In this document: piece by piece, positions 8,766-17,305 of the stretch
Layout: each line of letters starts with the position of its first letter
Position numbering within the stretch: the stretch's first letter is position 1
Assembly (NCBI GenBank): GCA_041583015.1
Contig: JBFHGR010000002.1
Location: forward strand, 1 to 64,000
Reading direction: 5' to 3'
DNA from: Parvicella sp041583015
GTDB taxonomy: Bacteria; Bacteroidota; Bacteroidia; Flavobacteriales_D; Parvicellaceae
Length of the DNA stretch: 64,000 bases
The notes under the pieces: generated by a model
Databases searched by the model: none
The model's input: only the letters and a program-made list of their open reading frames with translations
Told to the model about the DNA's origin: nothing
Position numbers and translations under genes: made by a program

Positions 8766-10277
8766 TTATTTTTTCAACAATGGTAATCTATTCGGGTAAA
8801 AAGTAATACCTAATTTTGCTTGAGAATATTTTAGAGATTTAGTTACTACAGAACTAGATTTTGTAATATTTCCTTTTGAGAATACTGCATCATAACCTGC
8901 AAGTAAATCAAACTGTCTTGTAATTCTTACTCTCAGATTAGCACTTGTTGTCCACGACATGTAATTTCTTTTAAGCATATCGTTGTTTTTATCCAACGTG
9001 GTCAATTGCATATCTTCCCAATAGTAAAGTCTACTATCTTTTGGTAAATCATTCATTTTGATATAAAGTCCAGTGGCACTAGTTAAGTGATTTAATTGTA
9101 CCCCTCCCATAATATCTAGTGTCACATATTTTAAGTTAACTTCTGCTCCTAGTTTTAGAGGAATACTTACATATTTGTATACGTTTTCCTTTTTTTTCAT
9201 TTCCTCACTAAACTCACTAGTATTACTAGCATAGAAACACTGCGTACAAGTATCTTCTCCGTAGGTATTCACCCACGAAAAATCATCTACATTAAAAAAT
9301 TCTAGCCACAATGGATCTACAATTTCATCAAATTGGTAGGTAGCTTTCTCCTCAACAACAGACGATGCATTAAAACCAAGTGATACCTTTCCCTTAAAAG
9401 TTTTTGTGCCCACAGCATAGTTAAGATCTATACCTCCAATACTCGAAGTTTTCAAACTTTCATTCTCTTTATAAAAATCCCAATTAAATTCTTGGTGTTC
9501 CGAACTTCTCAAACTATTGTCAATATCATTGGTAGCCATTAATCCTTTGTAGATATCTACAGAAAATTCTTTTCTAATAATACGCTTGGTCTTAAAATTA
9601 TAGTTTTTCTCTTGTACAGAAACTGGATTACTCAAATAATCGGTTCCCAAATCAAATCCTTTAGGATTAACAAAATCTATTCTCTCAGAAATTATTAAAT
9701 CTTTATGTGTTACAATCTCTTCAATTGAATGGTTAGCGTTAATATTTTTAACTACACTATTTTTCGCATCATCATCTTGTTTAACAATTACGGTTTTTTC
9801 TTTGGTAAAATCCGTTTCTGTACTTGAGAACTGCTCATCACCTTTAGCTGTATTAGCAGCAATTGAATTAGAGTTAATGCTATTAGTTTTAGTAAAAGTT
9901 GAATTCTTTTTAGGAGAATTTATGGAACTACTTCCTACTTCATTAAACTTGGAATTCATTTCTACATTAGCATTATTATCAACTAACATCAACTTAACCA
10001 ATTTATCATCAAAATCTCTTTGTCTTTCAGTTACATCATTTTTGACTTGAAGATCCATGAGTTTATTATTGGATACACCAGTAGAATAATATCCATAAGA
10101 AAGCACTCCAGTTGTGGCTAGAAAAAGCGCAGCAATTACCACCTTAAACTTATGGAAAGTAAGCAAGTTTTGGAAAAATAACTTTTTTCCTAATGATTTC
10201 TTCAAACCTTGAGAAGGAGTAACATTAACCCTGTTAAGGCTATCCTTCATCATTCTATCAAATAATTCGTTGTTCAT
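8766..10277 (-). CDS. Membrane protein paired with ECF sigma factor (possible anti-sigma/barrel)
   Basis: This 503-residue protein begins with a short cytoplasmic region (MNNELFDRMMKDSLNRVNV, about 1-42). One transmembrane helix follows (about 43-63), then a long Asn/Ser/Lys-rich linker (about 70-230), then a region with beta-barrel-like strands (about 235-503). It lies 21 bases downstream of the ECF sigma gene. In Bacteroidota, genes at this position commonly encode an anti-sigma or sigma-regulated envelope protein. No zinc-binding anti-sigma motif is seen, so the anti-sigma role is only inferred from the N-terminal layout and neighbourhood. Confidence 0.65.
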   Translation of the reverse strand: MNNELFDRMMKDSLNRVNVTPSQGLKKSLGKKLFFQNLLTFHKFKVVIAALFLATTGVLSYGYYSTGVSNNKLMDLQVKNDVTERQRDFDDKLVKLMLVDNNANVEMNSKFNEVGSSSINSPKKNSTFTKTNSINSNSIAANTAKGDEQFSSTETDFTKEKTVIVKQDDDAKNSVVKNINANHSIEEIVTHKDLIISERIDFVNPKGFDLGTDYLSNPVSVQEKNYNFKTKRIIRKEFSVDIYKGLMATNDIDNSLRSSEHQEFNWDFYKENESLKTSSIGGIDLNYAVGTKTFKGKVSLGFNASSVVEEKATYQFDEIVDPLWLEFFNVDDFSWVNTYGEDTCTQCFYASNTSEFSEEMKKKENVYKYVSIPLKLGAEVNLKYVTLDIMGGVQLNHLTSATGLYIKMNDLPKDSRLYYWEDMQLTTLDKNNDMLKRNYMSWTTSANLRVRITRQFDLLAGYDAVFSKGNITKSSSVVTKSLKYSQAKLGITFYPNRLPLLKK

Positions 10278-10298
10278 TAATTTTTTGGGTAACTAATT

Positions 10299-10919
10299 TT
10301 AATCTAATCCTAGTGATACTTTTAAATACTTTCTAGCTTTACTCAATTGCGATTTTGAGGTATTCTCAGAAATTTCCAAAATTTCAGCAATTTCTTTATG
10401 AGAAAACCCTTCAAGCACATATAAATTAAACACTGATCTATAACCAGCCGGTAATTCTTGAACAGCAGAAAGTATCTGCTTTTCTTTTTCCGAACTTGCC
10501 GCCTCTGCATCCATATTTCCAGTAAAACTATCCTCATCAGCAATGTGCATCTCTGTCACATCCTCCGCGAAATAATGTTTTTTGTTTTTTCTATGAGATG
10601 ACAATGCTGAATTCACAACGATGGTTTTAATCCATTGCGTTAAACTTCCCTCATGCCTACCTTCAAATTTGACAATGTTTTTGAAAATCTTTAAAAATGC
10701 TTCTTGTAAAGCATCTTCTGCTTCTGCTTGGCTTTGACAATAACGCATAGAAACATTGAGCATAGCCCCACAATATTTATTGTAAAGTTTGTCCTGAGCT
10801 TTCCTTTTTCCCTTTTTGCAATCCTCTATTAGTTTTTCTTCAAGGATTCTTGTTTTGTTATACAATGCAAATTCAGTTTTGGAAGTATCTCTTATTCCTA
10901 TTTTCGCTGTTATTGGCAA
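10299..10919 (-). CDS. ECF-type RNA polymerase sigma factor
   Basis: This 206-residue protein has sigma-70 region 2 at about residues 38-105 (KAQDKLYNKYCGAMLNVSMR, AEDALQEAFLKIFKNI, LTQWIKTIVVNSALSSHRK). Region 4 is at about 145-200 (ELPAGYRSVFNLYVLEG, HKEIAEILEISENTSKSQLS), with regions 1.1 and 3 absent as in ECF factors. It directs RNA polymerase to a specific set of promoters. The downstream membrane protein at 8766-10277 is the likely partner. The first 20 residues are unusual for the family, and a later start is possible. Confidence 0.92.
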   Translation of the reverse strand: MPITAKIGIRDTSKTEFALYNKTRILEEKLIEDCKKGKRKAQDKLYNKYCGAMLNVSMRYCQSQAEAEDALQEAFLKIFKNIVKFEGRHEGSLTQWIKTIVVNSALSSHRKNKKHYFAEDVTEMHIADEDSFTGNMDAEAASSEKEKQILSAVQELPAGYRSVFNLYVLEGFSHKEIAEILEISENTSKSQLSKARKYLKVSLGLD

Positions 10920-11067
10920 ATAATCGTGTTTAATAGTCTAATCAATAAACTTAAAATGTTTTAAATAGTTGCCTGAACTATTCTATTTACCTTAAAAATA
11001 CAAAATTTTAATGACAGAATAAAGAATATCCGGGATTAATGTTAACTTTATCACTCCATTAAAACAA

Positions 11068-11754
11068 ATGTATATGAAAAAAGTATGGTTATTAATTCCA
11101 ATTATTGGGTTATTATTAGGTTGTAATAAACTGGAAGATCTAGAAGGGAATAATGTCACTTTTAAAGAAAAATACTTTACCATTGAGGAAGTTATATCCA
11201 TGACTGTTCCTAATTCATCATTCAATTTTAGTGGTTTTTTAAACTGTACATCATTACCTTTTGGTTTATCGCAAGACTACAACGCGTTTATCCCTACTCA
11301 AAATCCCAATCCATATGCTTATTTAGTGGATGACATTACTCCTCTAAGAGTAAAAATGGAATTAACCAATATTCCTGATTGCGATTTTGATATGCTAGAA
11401 TCTGTTGAGATTTTTCTTGTAGACCTTACAGATACTTGCGGAAATGTAATTGATGATGAATCCAAGTTTGTTTTTCCTGAAGACAATGTCATTCATCTAG
11501 GTAGTTGCTCTTCAGTTATTCCTACAGGTCCTTACTTCAATGCCACAAAGATTGGTGAATTTTTGAATTTCTCTTCAGGAATTGGCAACACTATTTACCT
11601 AGACGTAAATGCCAATGCTAAAATTGATCAATTTATACATGCTGGAAATTTTCAAACTTATGCTAAATTAGTTTTTGACAAAGCATTCACTGAAGAAGCT
11701 GCTATCATTAAGACAACCATGGAACTTAACGTTAGATTAATTAACGAAGAATAA
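11068..11754 (+). CDS. Hypothetical lipoprotein
   Basis: This 228-residue protein starts with a lipoprotein signal and lipobox LLGC (Cys19). The start could be 11068 or the second Met at 11074. The mature part has beta-rich segments, such as LRVKMELTNIPDCDFDMLESVEIFLVD and scattered Cys, and no recognised family motif. The 3' end overlaps the end of the convergent Smr gene by 14 bases. It is a divergent neighbour of the ECF sigma gene and so might be a target, but nothing in the sequence proves this. Confidence 0.65.
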   Translation: MYMKKVWLLIPIIGLLLGCNKLEDLEGNNVTFKEKYFTIEEVISMTVPNSSFNFSGFLNCTSLPFGLSQDYNAFIPTQNPNPYAYLVDDITPLRVKMELTNIPDCDFDMLESVEIFLVDLTDTCGNVIDDESKFVFPEDNVIHLGSCSSVIPTGPYFNATKIGEFLNFSSGIGNTIYLDVNANAKIDQFIHAGNFQTYAKLVFDKAFTEEAAIIKTTMELNVRLINEE

Positions 11755-12304
11755 TTTCTGTTGCTCCATATCCATATTTTCTATAATTGGCATCATGAAA
11801 CTCCATGTTAGGATAATGATTATATAACTCCATGTGAATCTCTGATTTTAAAGTACCTTCTCCTACTCCATGTATCACAATCATTTTCTTTGCCTTCCTA
11901 TGAATAGCCGCATTTAATTCTCTCTTGAAATTAGCCATCTGAACAGATAAAATCTCTCCATTAGACATCCCTCTATGACTATCAATCAACTCTTCAATAT
12001 GCAAGTCAATCTCTACTTCATCAAGAACATATGAAACCAAACTTTTTGATTTTCTTTCAAAATCCTCTCGAATTTTCATCTTTCCTTCCGATTGGATTTT
12101 TTCTTGAACGGAGATAACATGTTCAATCCCGTCCAACTTATATGCTTTTTTATCCTTTACTAAAACTAGTTCAGAAATTAAATACTTCTCATCAAAACCA
12201 TCTTCATTCTCCACTAAAGCGTATCTATCGTCCAATATTTCTGAGACAACTCCTCCTCCTGATTCATTTAAAAACGTTACTTTATCACCTACTACTATAT
12301 TCAT
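11741..12304 (-). CDS. Smr-domain protein with N-terminal DUF2027-like region
   Basis: This 187-residue protein has a small beta-rich N-terminal region (VGDKVTFLNESGGGVVSEI, then DRYALVENEDGFD) of the type seen in Bacteroidota DUF2027/Smr proteins. It has a C-terminal Smr (small MutS-related) domain at about residues 100-187: EIDLHIEEL, MIVIHGVGEGTLKSEIH, ATEIILR. Smr domains bind or cleave nucleic acids. The DLH and HGxGxG motifs are both present. Its exact substrate here is unknown. It has its own promoter at 12327-12334. Confidence 0.85.
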   Translation of the reverse strand: MNIVVGDKVTFLNESGGGVVSEILDDRYALVENEDGFDEKYLISELVLVKDKKAYKLDGIEHVISVQEKIQSEGKMKIREDFERKSKSLVSYVLDEVEIDLHIEELIDSHRGMSNGEILSVQMANFKRELNAAIHRKAKKMIVIHGVGEGTLKSEIHMELYNHYPNMEFHDANYRKYGYGATEIILR

Positions 12305-12326
12305 TATCCTTAGATTTTGATTTACA

Positions 12327-12334
12327 CAAATTTA
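12327..12334 (-). promoter_or_regulatory. TAnnTTTG promoter of the Smr gene
   Basis: The minus strand reads TAAATTTG, an exact match, 22 bases before the ATG at 12304. Confidence 0.6.
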
Positions 12335-12449
12335 ATACTTTGGACCGAAAATTGATTGTAAAAGATAAATTGAATTTACAATTTTTAACAACGAGTACAT
12401 GGATTATCTTGAGATTCACTGTATATTTATAAATTCTAAAAAATAGCGA

Positions 12450-14531
12450 ATGAAAAGCATCTTAAAATATACAATCTTTGCAGGAGTAATATTTAGTTAT
12501 TCCAATGTAGCGATTGCACAAGGAATTAGCAATGAAGAAAAATTGCAAACAACAATAAAAGTACCTCAACTCATTGGAAATTTGGAACTAATGTACGTTG
12601 AACAGGTAGACAAACAAAAATTAGAATCAGACATAATAAAAGGAATGCATAATGGTTTGAATCCTTATTCCGTATATCAGGACACAAAAACTGTTTCCAA
12701 ACTCTACCCTTCTCATGTTGATCAATATCAATCATTAGGAATAACTTTTAAATTTTCGGGAGATTCTTTAGAGATTATGGAATTAATCCCTGGAGGTGGT
12801 GCAGAAAAAGCGGGTTTATTAGCAGGTGATAAAATCTATGAACTCGATGGAAAACCATTCAAAGACGAGTATTATTATTGCGAAATTGCCGACAGATTGA
12901 TTGGTGAACCCAATAGCGAAGTGGAGGTGTCTTACGCTAGGAACGGAGAGCTTAAAACTACTACAATTACCAGAAGTAAAATAGAAAATAAATCGGTCGT
13001 TATTCTTGGTGACGACAATAGAAAAGGCTCGATAAATGAGTACACCAAAGCACTGCCATATTTTGATGCTATGTATCCAGATAGTTTAACCAATGGTATC
13101 ATCACTGAATACGGAATTCGATACATGTTATCTCAACTTGACCCACACTCTAGTTATATTTCACTTGAAGATTTACACGATATGGAGGCGCCATTACAAG
13201 GATCTTTTTCAGGTGTAGGTGTGAGATTTCAAATAGATAAAGACACAATTGTTATTGCTGAAGCGATTCCAGGAGGACCTTCAGAAAAAGTAGGCATCAT
13301 GGCAGGTGATAAAATTGTTTACATCGATGATGAAAAGGTTGCTGGTATTGGCATGAAAAATAGTGGAGTTAGAAGTAGATTACTTGGTGAAAAAGGTACA
13401 AAAGTAAAAGTTCAAGTTGTTAGAAGAGGATCAGAAAATTTATTGGGCTTTACTATAGTTAGGGACAAAATTCCAATCCATAGTTTAGATTCATACTACA
13501 TGGCTGCTCCAAAAGTTGGTTACATCAAGCTAAATAATTTCTCTGCTACTACTGTGGACGAAGCAAGAACTGCTATCAACAGTCTTAAACGAGATGGCAT
13601 GGAAGATTTAATAATCGATCTGCAAGGAAATGGAGGAGGTTATTTAATGACAGCTGTTAATCTATGTGACGAACTACTATCTGATGATAAATTGGTTGTA
13701 TATACAGAAGGAAGATCATATCCTAAAAAAATGTATGGAACAAGAAGACCTGGCTTAATGGAAAAAGGGAGAATTGTAATTCTAGTAGACGAAAGTAGCG
13801 CATCTGCCTCTGAAATTGTTTCTGGAGCAATTCAAGATTGGGACAGAGGTTTAATCATAGGACGAAGAACATTCTCTAAAGGATTGGTTCAAAAACCTGT
13901 GTCTTTACCTGATGGGACTACTGTAAGAATCACCACTTCAAGATATTATACACCTAGTGGAAGATGCATTCAAAAACCATATGACAATGGTGCTGCAGAA
14001 TATAGAAGAGAAAAATACGATAGATACTCTAGTGGAGAAGCTTTTCATAAAGACAGTATTAAAATAAATGAATCTGATATTCATTATACGTTAGTGAAAA
14101 ACAGAAAAGTCTACGGAGGTGAAGGAATTATTCCTGATGTTTTTGTTCCACTTGACACAACAGGTTCAAGTTCTTATTTTTCTCAATTAATTAGAAGTGG
14201 TGTCTTCAATAGATTTGCATTGAATTATGTAAATGACAACAGAGAGCAACTTCAGAAGAAGTACACCACATTCGAACAATATAAAAAGAATTTCAAGCCA
14301 GAAAAAATTGTTCAAGAATTAATTGACATGGGAGAAGCGGAAGAAGTACCATTTGATAAAGAAAATTATGAAAAGGCAAAAGAAACCATCTTAATCCGCT
14401 TGAAAGCTAATATTGCTCAAAACTTATACGAACAATCAAAATTCTACGAAATAATCAATGAATTAAACGATGAATTGCAAGTTGCTATAAAAGTATTGGA
14501 AGAAGGAAAAGAATTTGACGTTTTAAAATAA
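12450..14531 (+). CDS. S41 carboxy-terminal processing protease with duplicated PDZ module
   Basis: This 693-residue exported serine protease has a signal peptide at 1-23. An N-terminal unit of about 30-180 contains GLNPYSVYQD and a PDZ domain (MELIPGGGAEKAGLLAGDKI). A second similar unit at about 190-345 contains QLDPHSSYIS and another PDZ (AEAIPGGPSEKVGIMAGDKI). The S41 catalytic domain (about 350-520) keeps Ser452 in DESSASASE and Lys477 in TFSKGLVQ, 25 residues apart as in the CtpA/Prc dyad. It should trim C-termini of periplasmic proteins. Two tandem N-terminal units are unusual, since most family members have one. A hairpin terminator follows. Confidence 0.93.
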   Translation: MKSILKYTIFAGVIFSYSNVAIAQGISNEEKLQTTIKVPQLIGNLELMYVEQVDKQKLESDIIKGMHNGLNPYSVYQDTKTVSKLYPSHVDQYQSLGITFKFSGDSLEIMELIPGGGAEKAGLLAGDKIYELDGKPFKDEYYYCEIADRLIGEPNSEVEVSYARNGELKTTTITRSKIENKSVVILGDDNRKGSINEYTKALPYFDAMYPDSLTNGIITEYGIRYMLSQLDPHSSYISLEDLHDMEAPLQGSFSGVGVRFQIDKDTIVIAEAIPGGPSEKVGIMAGDKIVYIDDEKVAGIGMKNSGVRSRLLGEKGTKVKVQVVRRGSENLLGFTIVRDKIPIHSLDSYYMAAPKVGYIKLNNFSATTVDEARTAINSLKRDGMEDLIIDLQGNGGGYLMTAVNLCDELLSDDKLVVYTEGRSYPKKMYGTRRPGLMEKGRIVILVDESSASASEIVSGAIQDWDRGLIIGRRTFSKGLVQKPVSLPDGTTVRITTSRYYTPSGRCIQKPYDNGAAEYRREKYDRYSSGEAFHKDSIKINESDIHYTLVKNRKVYGGEGIIPDVFVPLDTTGSSSYFSQLIRSGVFNRFALNYVNDNREQLQKKYTTFEQYKKNFKPEKIVQELIDMGEAEEVPFDKENYEKAKETILIRLKANIAQNLYEQSKFYEIINELNDELQVAIKVLEEGKEFDVLK

Positions 14532-14566
14532 TGGCTTAAAACTCAGTGATATTAGGCAATTGTAAA

Positions 14567-14600
14567 ATGGCTTTCAAATTAGTTTGAAAGTCATTTTTTT
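14567..14600 (+). terminator. Terminator after the S41 protease gene
   Basis: The arms ATGGCTTTCAAA and GTTTGAAAGTCAT pair around a 3-base loop, followed by an 8-base T run. The hairpin begins 36 bases after the stop codon. Confidence 0.75.
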
Positions 14601-14680
14601 TCGCATTAAATTTGCAAAATCAAATTACTAGACAAACGTTTTGTTTTGTTTTTAATATTAGGTAATTAACATATGTCATA

Positions 14681-14711
14681 AAAGTCTCGAATTATTCGGG
14701 ACTTTTTTTTG
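14681..14711 (+). terminator. Second terminator upstream of rpsP
   Basis: AAAGTCTCGAA pairs with TTCGGGACTTT around a 3-base loop, with a run of 8 T. It lies 80 bases after the first terminator with no gene between them. Confidence 0.65.
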
Positions 14712-14730
14712 TTAATTCAAAAATAAAGAA

Positions 14731-14738
14731 GATATTTG
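14731..14738 (+). promoter_or_regulatory. Near-consensus promoter of rpsP
   Basis: GATATTTG differs from TAnnTTTG at the first base. It is followed by GCGCTCCC, similar to the downstream context of the promoter at 18659 (CACTCCC). The predicted leader to ATG 14814 is about 70 bases. Confidence 0.45.
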
Positions 14739-14751
14739 CGCTCCCAAAAGA

Positions 14752-14794
14752 GAAATGAAGGTCATTTCTACTTATTTAACTGGGTTTAGGACCC
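14752..14794 (+). promoter_or_regulatory. rpsP: Two hairpins in the rpsP leader
   Basis: Hairpin 1 pairs GAAATGA (14752-14758) with TCATTTC (14762-14768) around AGG. Hairpin 2 pairs GGGT (14782-14785) with ACCC (14791-14794). Both lie between the promoter and the start codon. They may act in ribosomal-protein autoregulation, which is inference. Confidence 0.4.
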
Positions 14795-14813
14795 TTTTAA
14801 AACAAATAAAATT

Positions 14814-15326
14814 ATGGCAACTAAAGTAAGATTGCAAAGACACGGTAAAAAAGGAAAACCATTTTACCACATTGTAGCGGCTGACGCTAGATCAAAAAGA
14901 GATGGTAAATTCATCGAAAAATTAGGAACGTACAATCCATGTACAAACCCTGCAACTATTGACCTTAACTTAGACAGAGCTTTTTACTGGATTTCTGTTG
15001 GTGCTCAACCAACCGATACAGCAAGAGCAATTCTTTCATATAAAGGTGTAATGTACAAACAACACTTAGCAAAAGGTGTTAAAAAAGGTGCATTCACTCA
15101 AGAAGAAGCTGACAAAAAATTCGCTACTTGGTTAGAAGAAAAACAAGGTAGAATTGATGCTAAAGTTGCTGGACTTGATAAGTCTGCTGAAGAAAAAGCA
15201 AAAGCACAATTTGCAGCTGAGAAAAAACAAAACGAGGAAAGAGCAGCAGCAATTGCAGCAGCAAACACTCCTCCAGCGGAAGAAGCTCCTGCTTCTGAAG
15301 ATGCTCCTGCAAAAGAAGAAGAATAA
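14814..15326 (+). CDS. rpsP: 30S ribosomal protein bS16 with C-terminal extension
   Basis: Residues 1-80 are the bS16 core (VRLQRHGKKGKPFYHIVAAD, DGKFIEKLGTYNP, RAFYWISVGAQPTDTARAIL), which helps assemble the small ribosomal subunit. Residues about 85-170 are a Lys/Ala/Glu-rich helical tail ending in acidic EAPASEDAPAKEEE. The tail makes the protein about twice the usual 80-residue length. Long charged tails on S16 are common in Bacteroidota. The gene stands alone between two terminators, without the usual rimM-trmD partners. Confidence 0.95.
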   Translation: MATKVRLQRHGKKGKPFYHIVAADARSKRDGKFIEKLGTYNPCTNPATIDLNLDRAFYWISVGAQPTDTARAILSYKGVMYKQHLAKGVKKGAFTQEEADKKFATWLEEKQGRIDAKVAGLDKSAEEKAKAQFAAEKKQNEERAAAIAAANTPPAEEAPASEDAPAKEEE

Positions 15327-15348
15327 TTCTAGTTTTACTAGTTATACA

Positions 15349-15382
15349 AAAAGGCAATCCAATTGGATTGCCTTTTTTTTTT
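15349..15382 (+). terminator. Strong terminator after rpsP
   Basis: A perfect 10-base stem, AAGGCAATCC / GGATTGCCTT, with an AATT loop. A run of more than 10 T follows. Confidence 0.85.
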
Positions 15383-15494
15383 TACTTCATATTTTCAGTG
15401 ATTCTGCATGCAAAAAAATGTTTCTTCCCTATGCAAAGTTGAAGATTTTGTCTTTTAATAATTATTCACAACATAAAAATACACTAGATATATA

Positions 15495-16904
15495 CTATTT
15501 AAAAATTTTCCCAGGATTCAAAATCCCATTGGGGTCAAATAAATGCTTAATGGATTTCATTAGACTTAACTCTACCTCAGAAAATGCGATATCCATATAT
15601 TCCTTTTGTACAAACCCTATTCCATGTTCCCCGGAAATTGTACCGCCAAGAGAAACCGTCAATTCAAATATTTCTCTAATTCCTTTAGGTAATTCATTTT
15701 GCCAAGCTTCTGTACTAAGATTACCTTTGATGATGTTGATATGTAGATTACCATCTCCCGCATGACCATAACAAACAGAAGAAAAACCATACTTCTCTCC
15801 TATTCTTTTCACTCCTTCTAATAATTTAGGTAATTCATATCTTGGTACTACAGTATCTTCCTCCTTATAGATGGAATTTGCCTTCACTGCTTCGCCTACT
15901 CTCCGTCTTAAAAACCATAGCGCTTCTTTCTGTGCTTCGCTATCTGCAAAAAGTACTTCATCTGCATCATATTTCAAAACAACGTCTGAAATCACTTCAC
16001 AATCTTTATACAGGGACTCTAGATCATTGCCATCCACTTCAATAAGCAAATGTGCTTTGTGTTCATCTTTTAAATTAATATTAGGAGGATTGTCCACAAA
16101 GTCCATAGTCCAATCAATAGCATCTCTTTCCATAAACTCCATTGCCGAAGGTGTTATACCAGCATTAAAAATAGCTGCTACGGCCTCACAAGCCTTCTTA
16201 GGGCTTTTGAATGGAACCAACATTAATAGATTATGTTTAGGTAATGGTAAGAGTTTTAAAACAGCCTTTGTGATAATTCCTAAAGTTCCTTCACTACCAA
16301 TCATCAACTGCGTTAAATTGTACCCTGTACTATTCTTAAGGGTATTGGCTCCAGTTTTAATTATTTCACCCGTTGGCAATACTACTTCCAAATTCAATAC
16401 AAAATCTTTGGTCACACCATATTTTACTGCTCTTGGTCCTCCAGAATTCTCCGCTAAATTTCCTCCAATAGAACATGTTCCTCTACTTGCAGGGTCGGGA
16501 GCATAATACAAGCCTTTTGCTGCTACTGCATTTTGCAACTCTTGTGTAATGACAGCAGGCTGCGTGATAACCTGCATATTCTGTTCATCAATTTTGATAA
16601 TTTGATTCATCCGTTCTGTAGACAAACCGATTCCCTCACGAATGGATAAAGCTCCTCCACTTAATCCTGTAAGCGCACCTATTGGTGTAACTGGAATCAT
16701 TTGTTCATTAGCAAAAATTATAATCTTAGAAATTTCTTCAACTGTAATTGGCTTCACCACAATTCCAGGGGGAAAATTAAAATCCTCCGTATGATCACTT
16801 CCATACTTTTTTCTTATTTCTAAAGAAGTTGATATATTTTCCGCTCCTACAATTTTTTCTAATACCTCAAAATCCGACTTTGAAATTTCTTTTTTCATAT
16901 CCAT
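15495..16904 (-). CDS. GlcD-family FAD-binding oxidoreductase (2-hydroxyacid dehydrogenase type)
   Basis: This 469-residue flavoprotein has a PCMH-type FAD-binding domain at about residues 40-215 (GIVVKPITVEEISKIIIF, VTPIGALTGLSGGALS, GTCSIGGNLAENSGGPRAVK, GSEGTLGIITKAVLKL). The FAD-oxidase C-terminal domain spans about 220-467 (VCYGHAGDGNLHINI, GTISGEHGIGFVQKEYM, LFDPNGILNPGKIF). Members oxidise glycolate or D-lactate and similar 2-hydroxyacids, and the substrate cannot be read from the sequence. The GlcE/F partners are not adjacent. The start is Met at 16904, or the third residue Met at 16898. Confidence 0.9.
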   Translation of the reverse strand: MDMKKEISKSDFEVLEKIVGAENISTSLEIRKKYGSDHTEDFNFPPGIVVKPITVEEISKIIIFANEQMIPVTPIGALTGLSGGALSIREGIGLSTERMNQIIKIDEQNMQVITQPAVITQELQNAVAAKGLYYAPDPASRGTCSIGGNLAENSGGPRAVKYGVTKDFVLNLEVVLPTGEIIKTGANTLKNSTGYNLTQLMIGSEGTLGIITKAVLKLLPLPKHNLLMLVPFKSPKKACEAVAAIFNAGITPSAMEFMERDAIDWTMDFVDNPPNINLKDEHKAHLLIEVDGNDLESLYKDCEVISDVVLKYDADEVLFADSEAQKEALWFLRRRVGEAVKANSIYKEEDTVVPRYELPKLLEGVKRIGEKYGFSSVCYGHAGDGNLHINIIKGNLSTEAWQNELPKGIREIFELTVSLGGTISGEHGIGFVQKEYMDIAFSEVELSLMKSIKHLFDPNGILNPGKIFK

Positions 16905-16917
16905 TTTTAATAGATTA

Positions 16918-16925
16918 CAAAAGTA
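16918..16925 (-). promoter_or_regulatory. TAnnTTTG promoter of the GlcD-type gene
   Basis: The minus strand reads TACTTTTG, an exact match, 13 bases before the ATG at 16904. Confidence 0.6.
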
Positions 16926-17046
16926 AGCAACATTCTGATAAAATATTTTGAAAAAAAATCACCCATTATTTCTTTGATAATCAGCGCTTAGTAAAATTCA
17001 CAAAAAAAAAGTTACCCGATAGACTTGCAGAATTAAATATTGCCTT

Positions 17047-17054
17047 TATATTTG
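17047..17054 (+). promoter_or_regulatory. Promoter of tRNA-Lys
   Basis: TATATTTG matches the -7 consensus. A TTG at 17025-17027 lies 19 bases upstream, the spacing expected for the -33 element. The tRNA begins 25 bases downstream. Confidence 0.75.
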
Positions 17055-17079
17055 CACCCGCATTGAGAAAAACGCAAAT

Positions 17080-17152
17080 GATTCGTTAGCTCAGCTGGTA
17101 GAGCACAACACTTTTAATGTTGGGGTCCTGGGTTCGAACCCCAGACGGATCA
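17080..17152 (+). tRNA. tRNA-Lys (anticodon TTT)
   Basis: A 73-base cloverleaf. The acceptor arms GATTCGT and ACGGATC pair with one G-T wobble. The D-arm is GCTCAGCTGGTAGAGC, the anticodon stem is CAACA/TGTTG with loop CTTTTAA (anticodon 17113-17115), and the T-arm is CTGGGTTCGAACCCCAG. The discriminator base is A and CCA is not encoded. It has its own promoter and terminator, so it is a single-gene transcript. Confidence 0.97.
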
Positions 17153-17155
17153 CAA

Positions 17156-17188
17156 AAGCCTTATCTAATTTAGATAAGGCTTTTTTTT
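17156..17188 (+). terminator. Terminator of tRNA-Lys
   Basis: A perfect 12-base stem, AAGCCTTATCTA / TAGATAAGGCTT, with a 3-base loop and a T run. It starts 4 bases after the tRNA. Confidence 0.9.
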
Positions 17189-17305
17189 GTACTTAATTTT
17201 TTGATACCTTAAAATCACCCAGCATTAATTCATTACATTTATTGTTTAAACATAATGCTGCAATCATTACTTATGTTAACGAGCATTACCGTACAAAGAC
17301 AAAAA

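Noticed and set aside
8766..10919. Full SusC/SusD-type anti-sigma system
   Set aside because: No TonB-dependent receptor, SusD or FecR-like domain is found beside the sigma factor.
14600..14681. Small RNA gene between the two terminators
   Set aside because: There is no clear promoter between the two hairpins. The second may simply back up the first.
15154..15765. Long open frame overlapping rpsP and reading into the FAD oxidoreductase
   Set aside because: It is a shadow of the Lys/Ala/Glu-rich S16 tail in another frame, crosses a strong terminator, and its protein has a low-complexity Leu/Lys/Gln composition.
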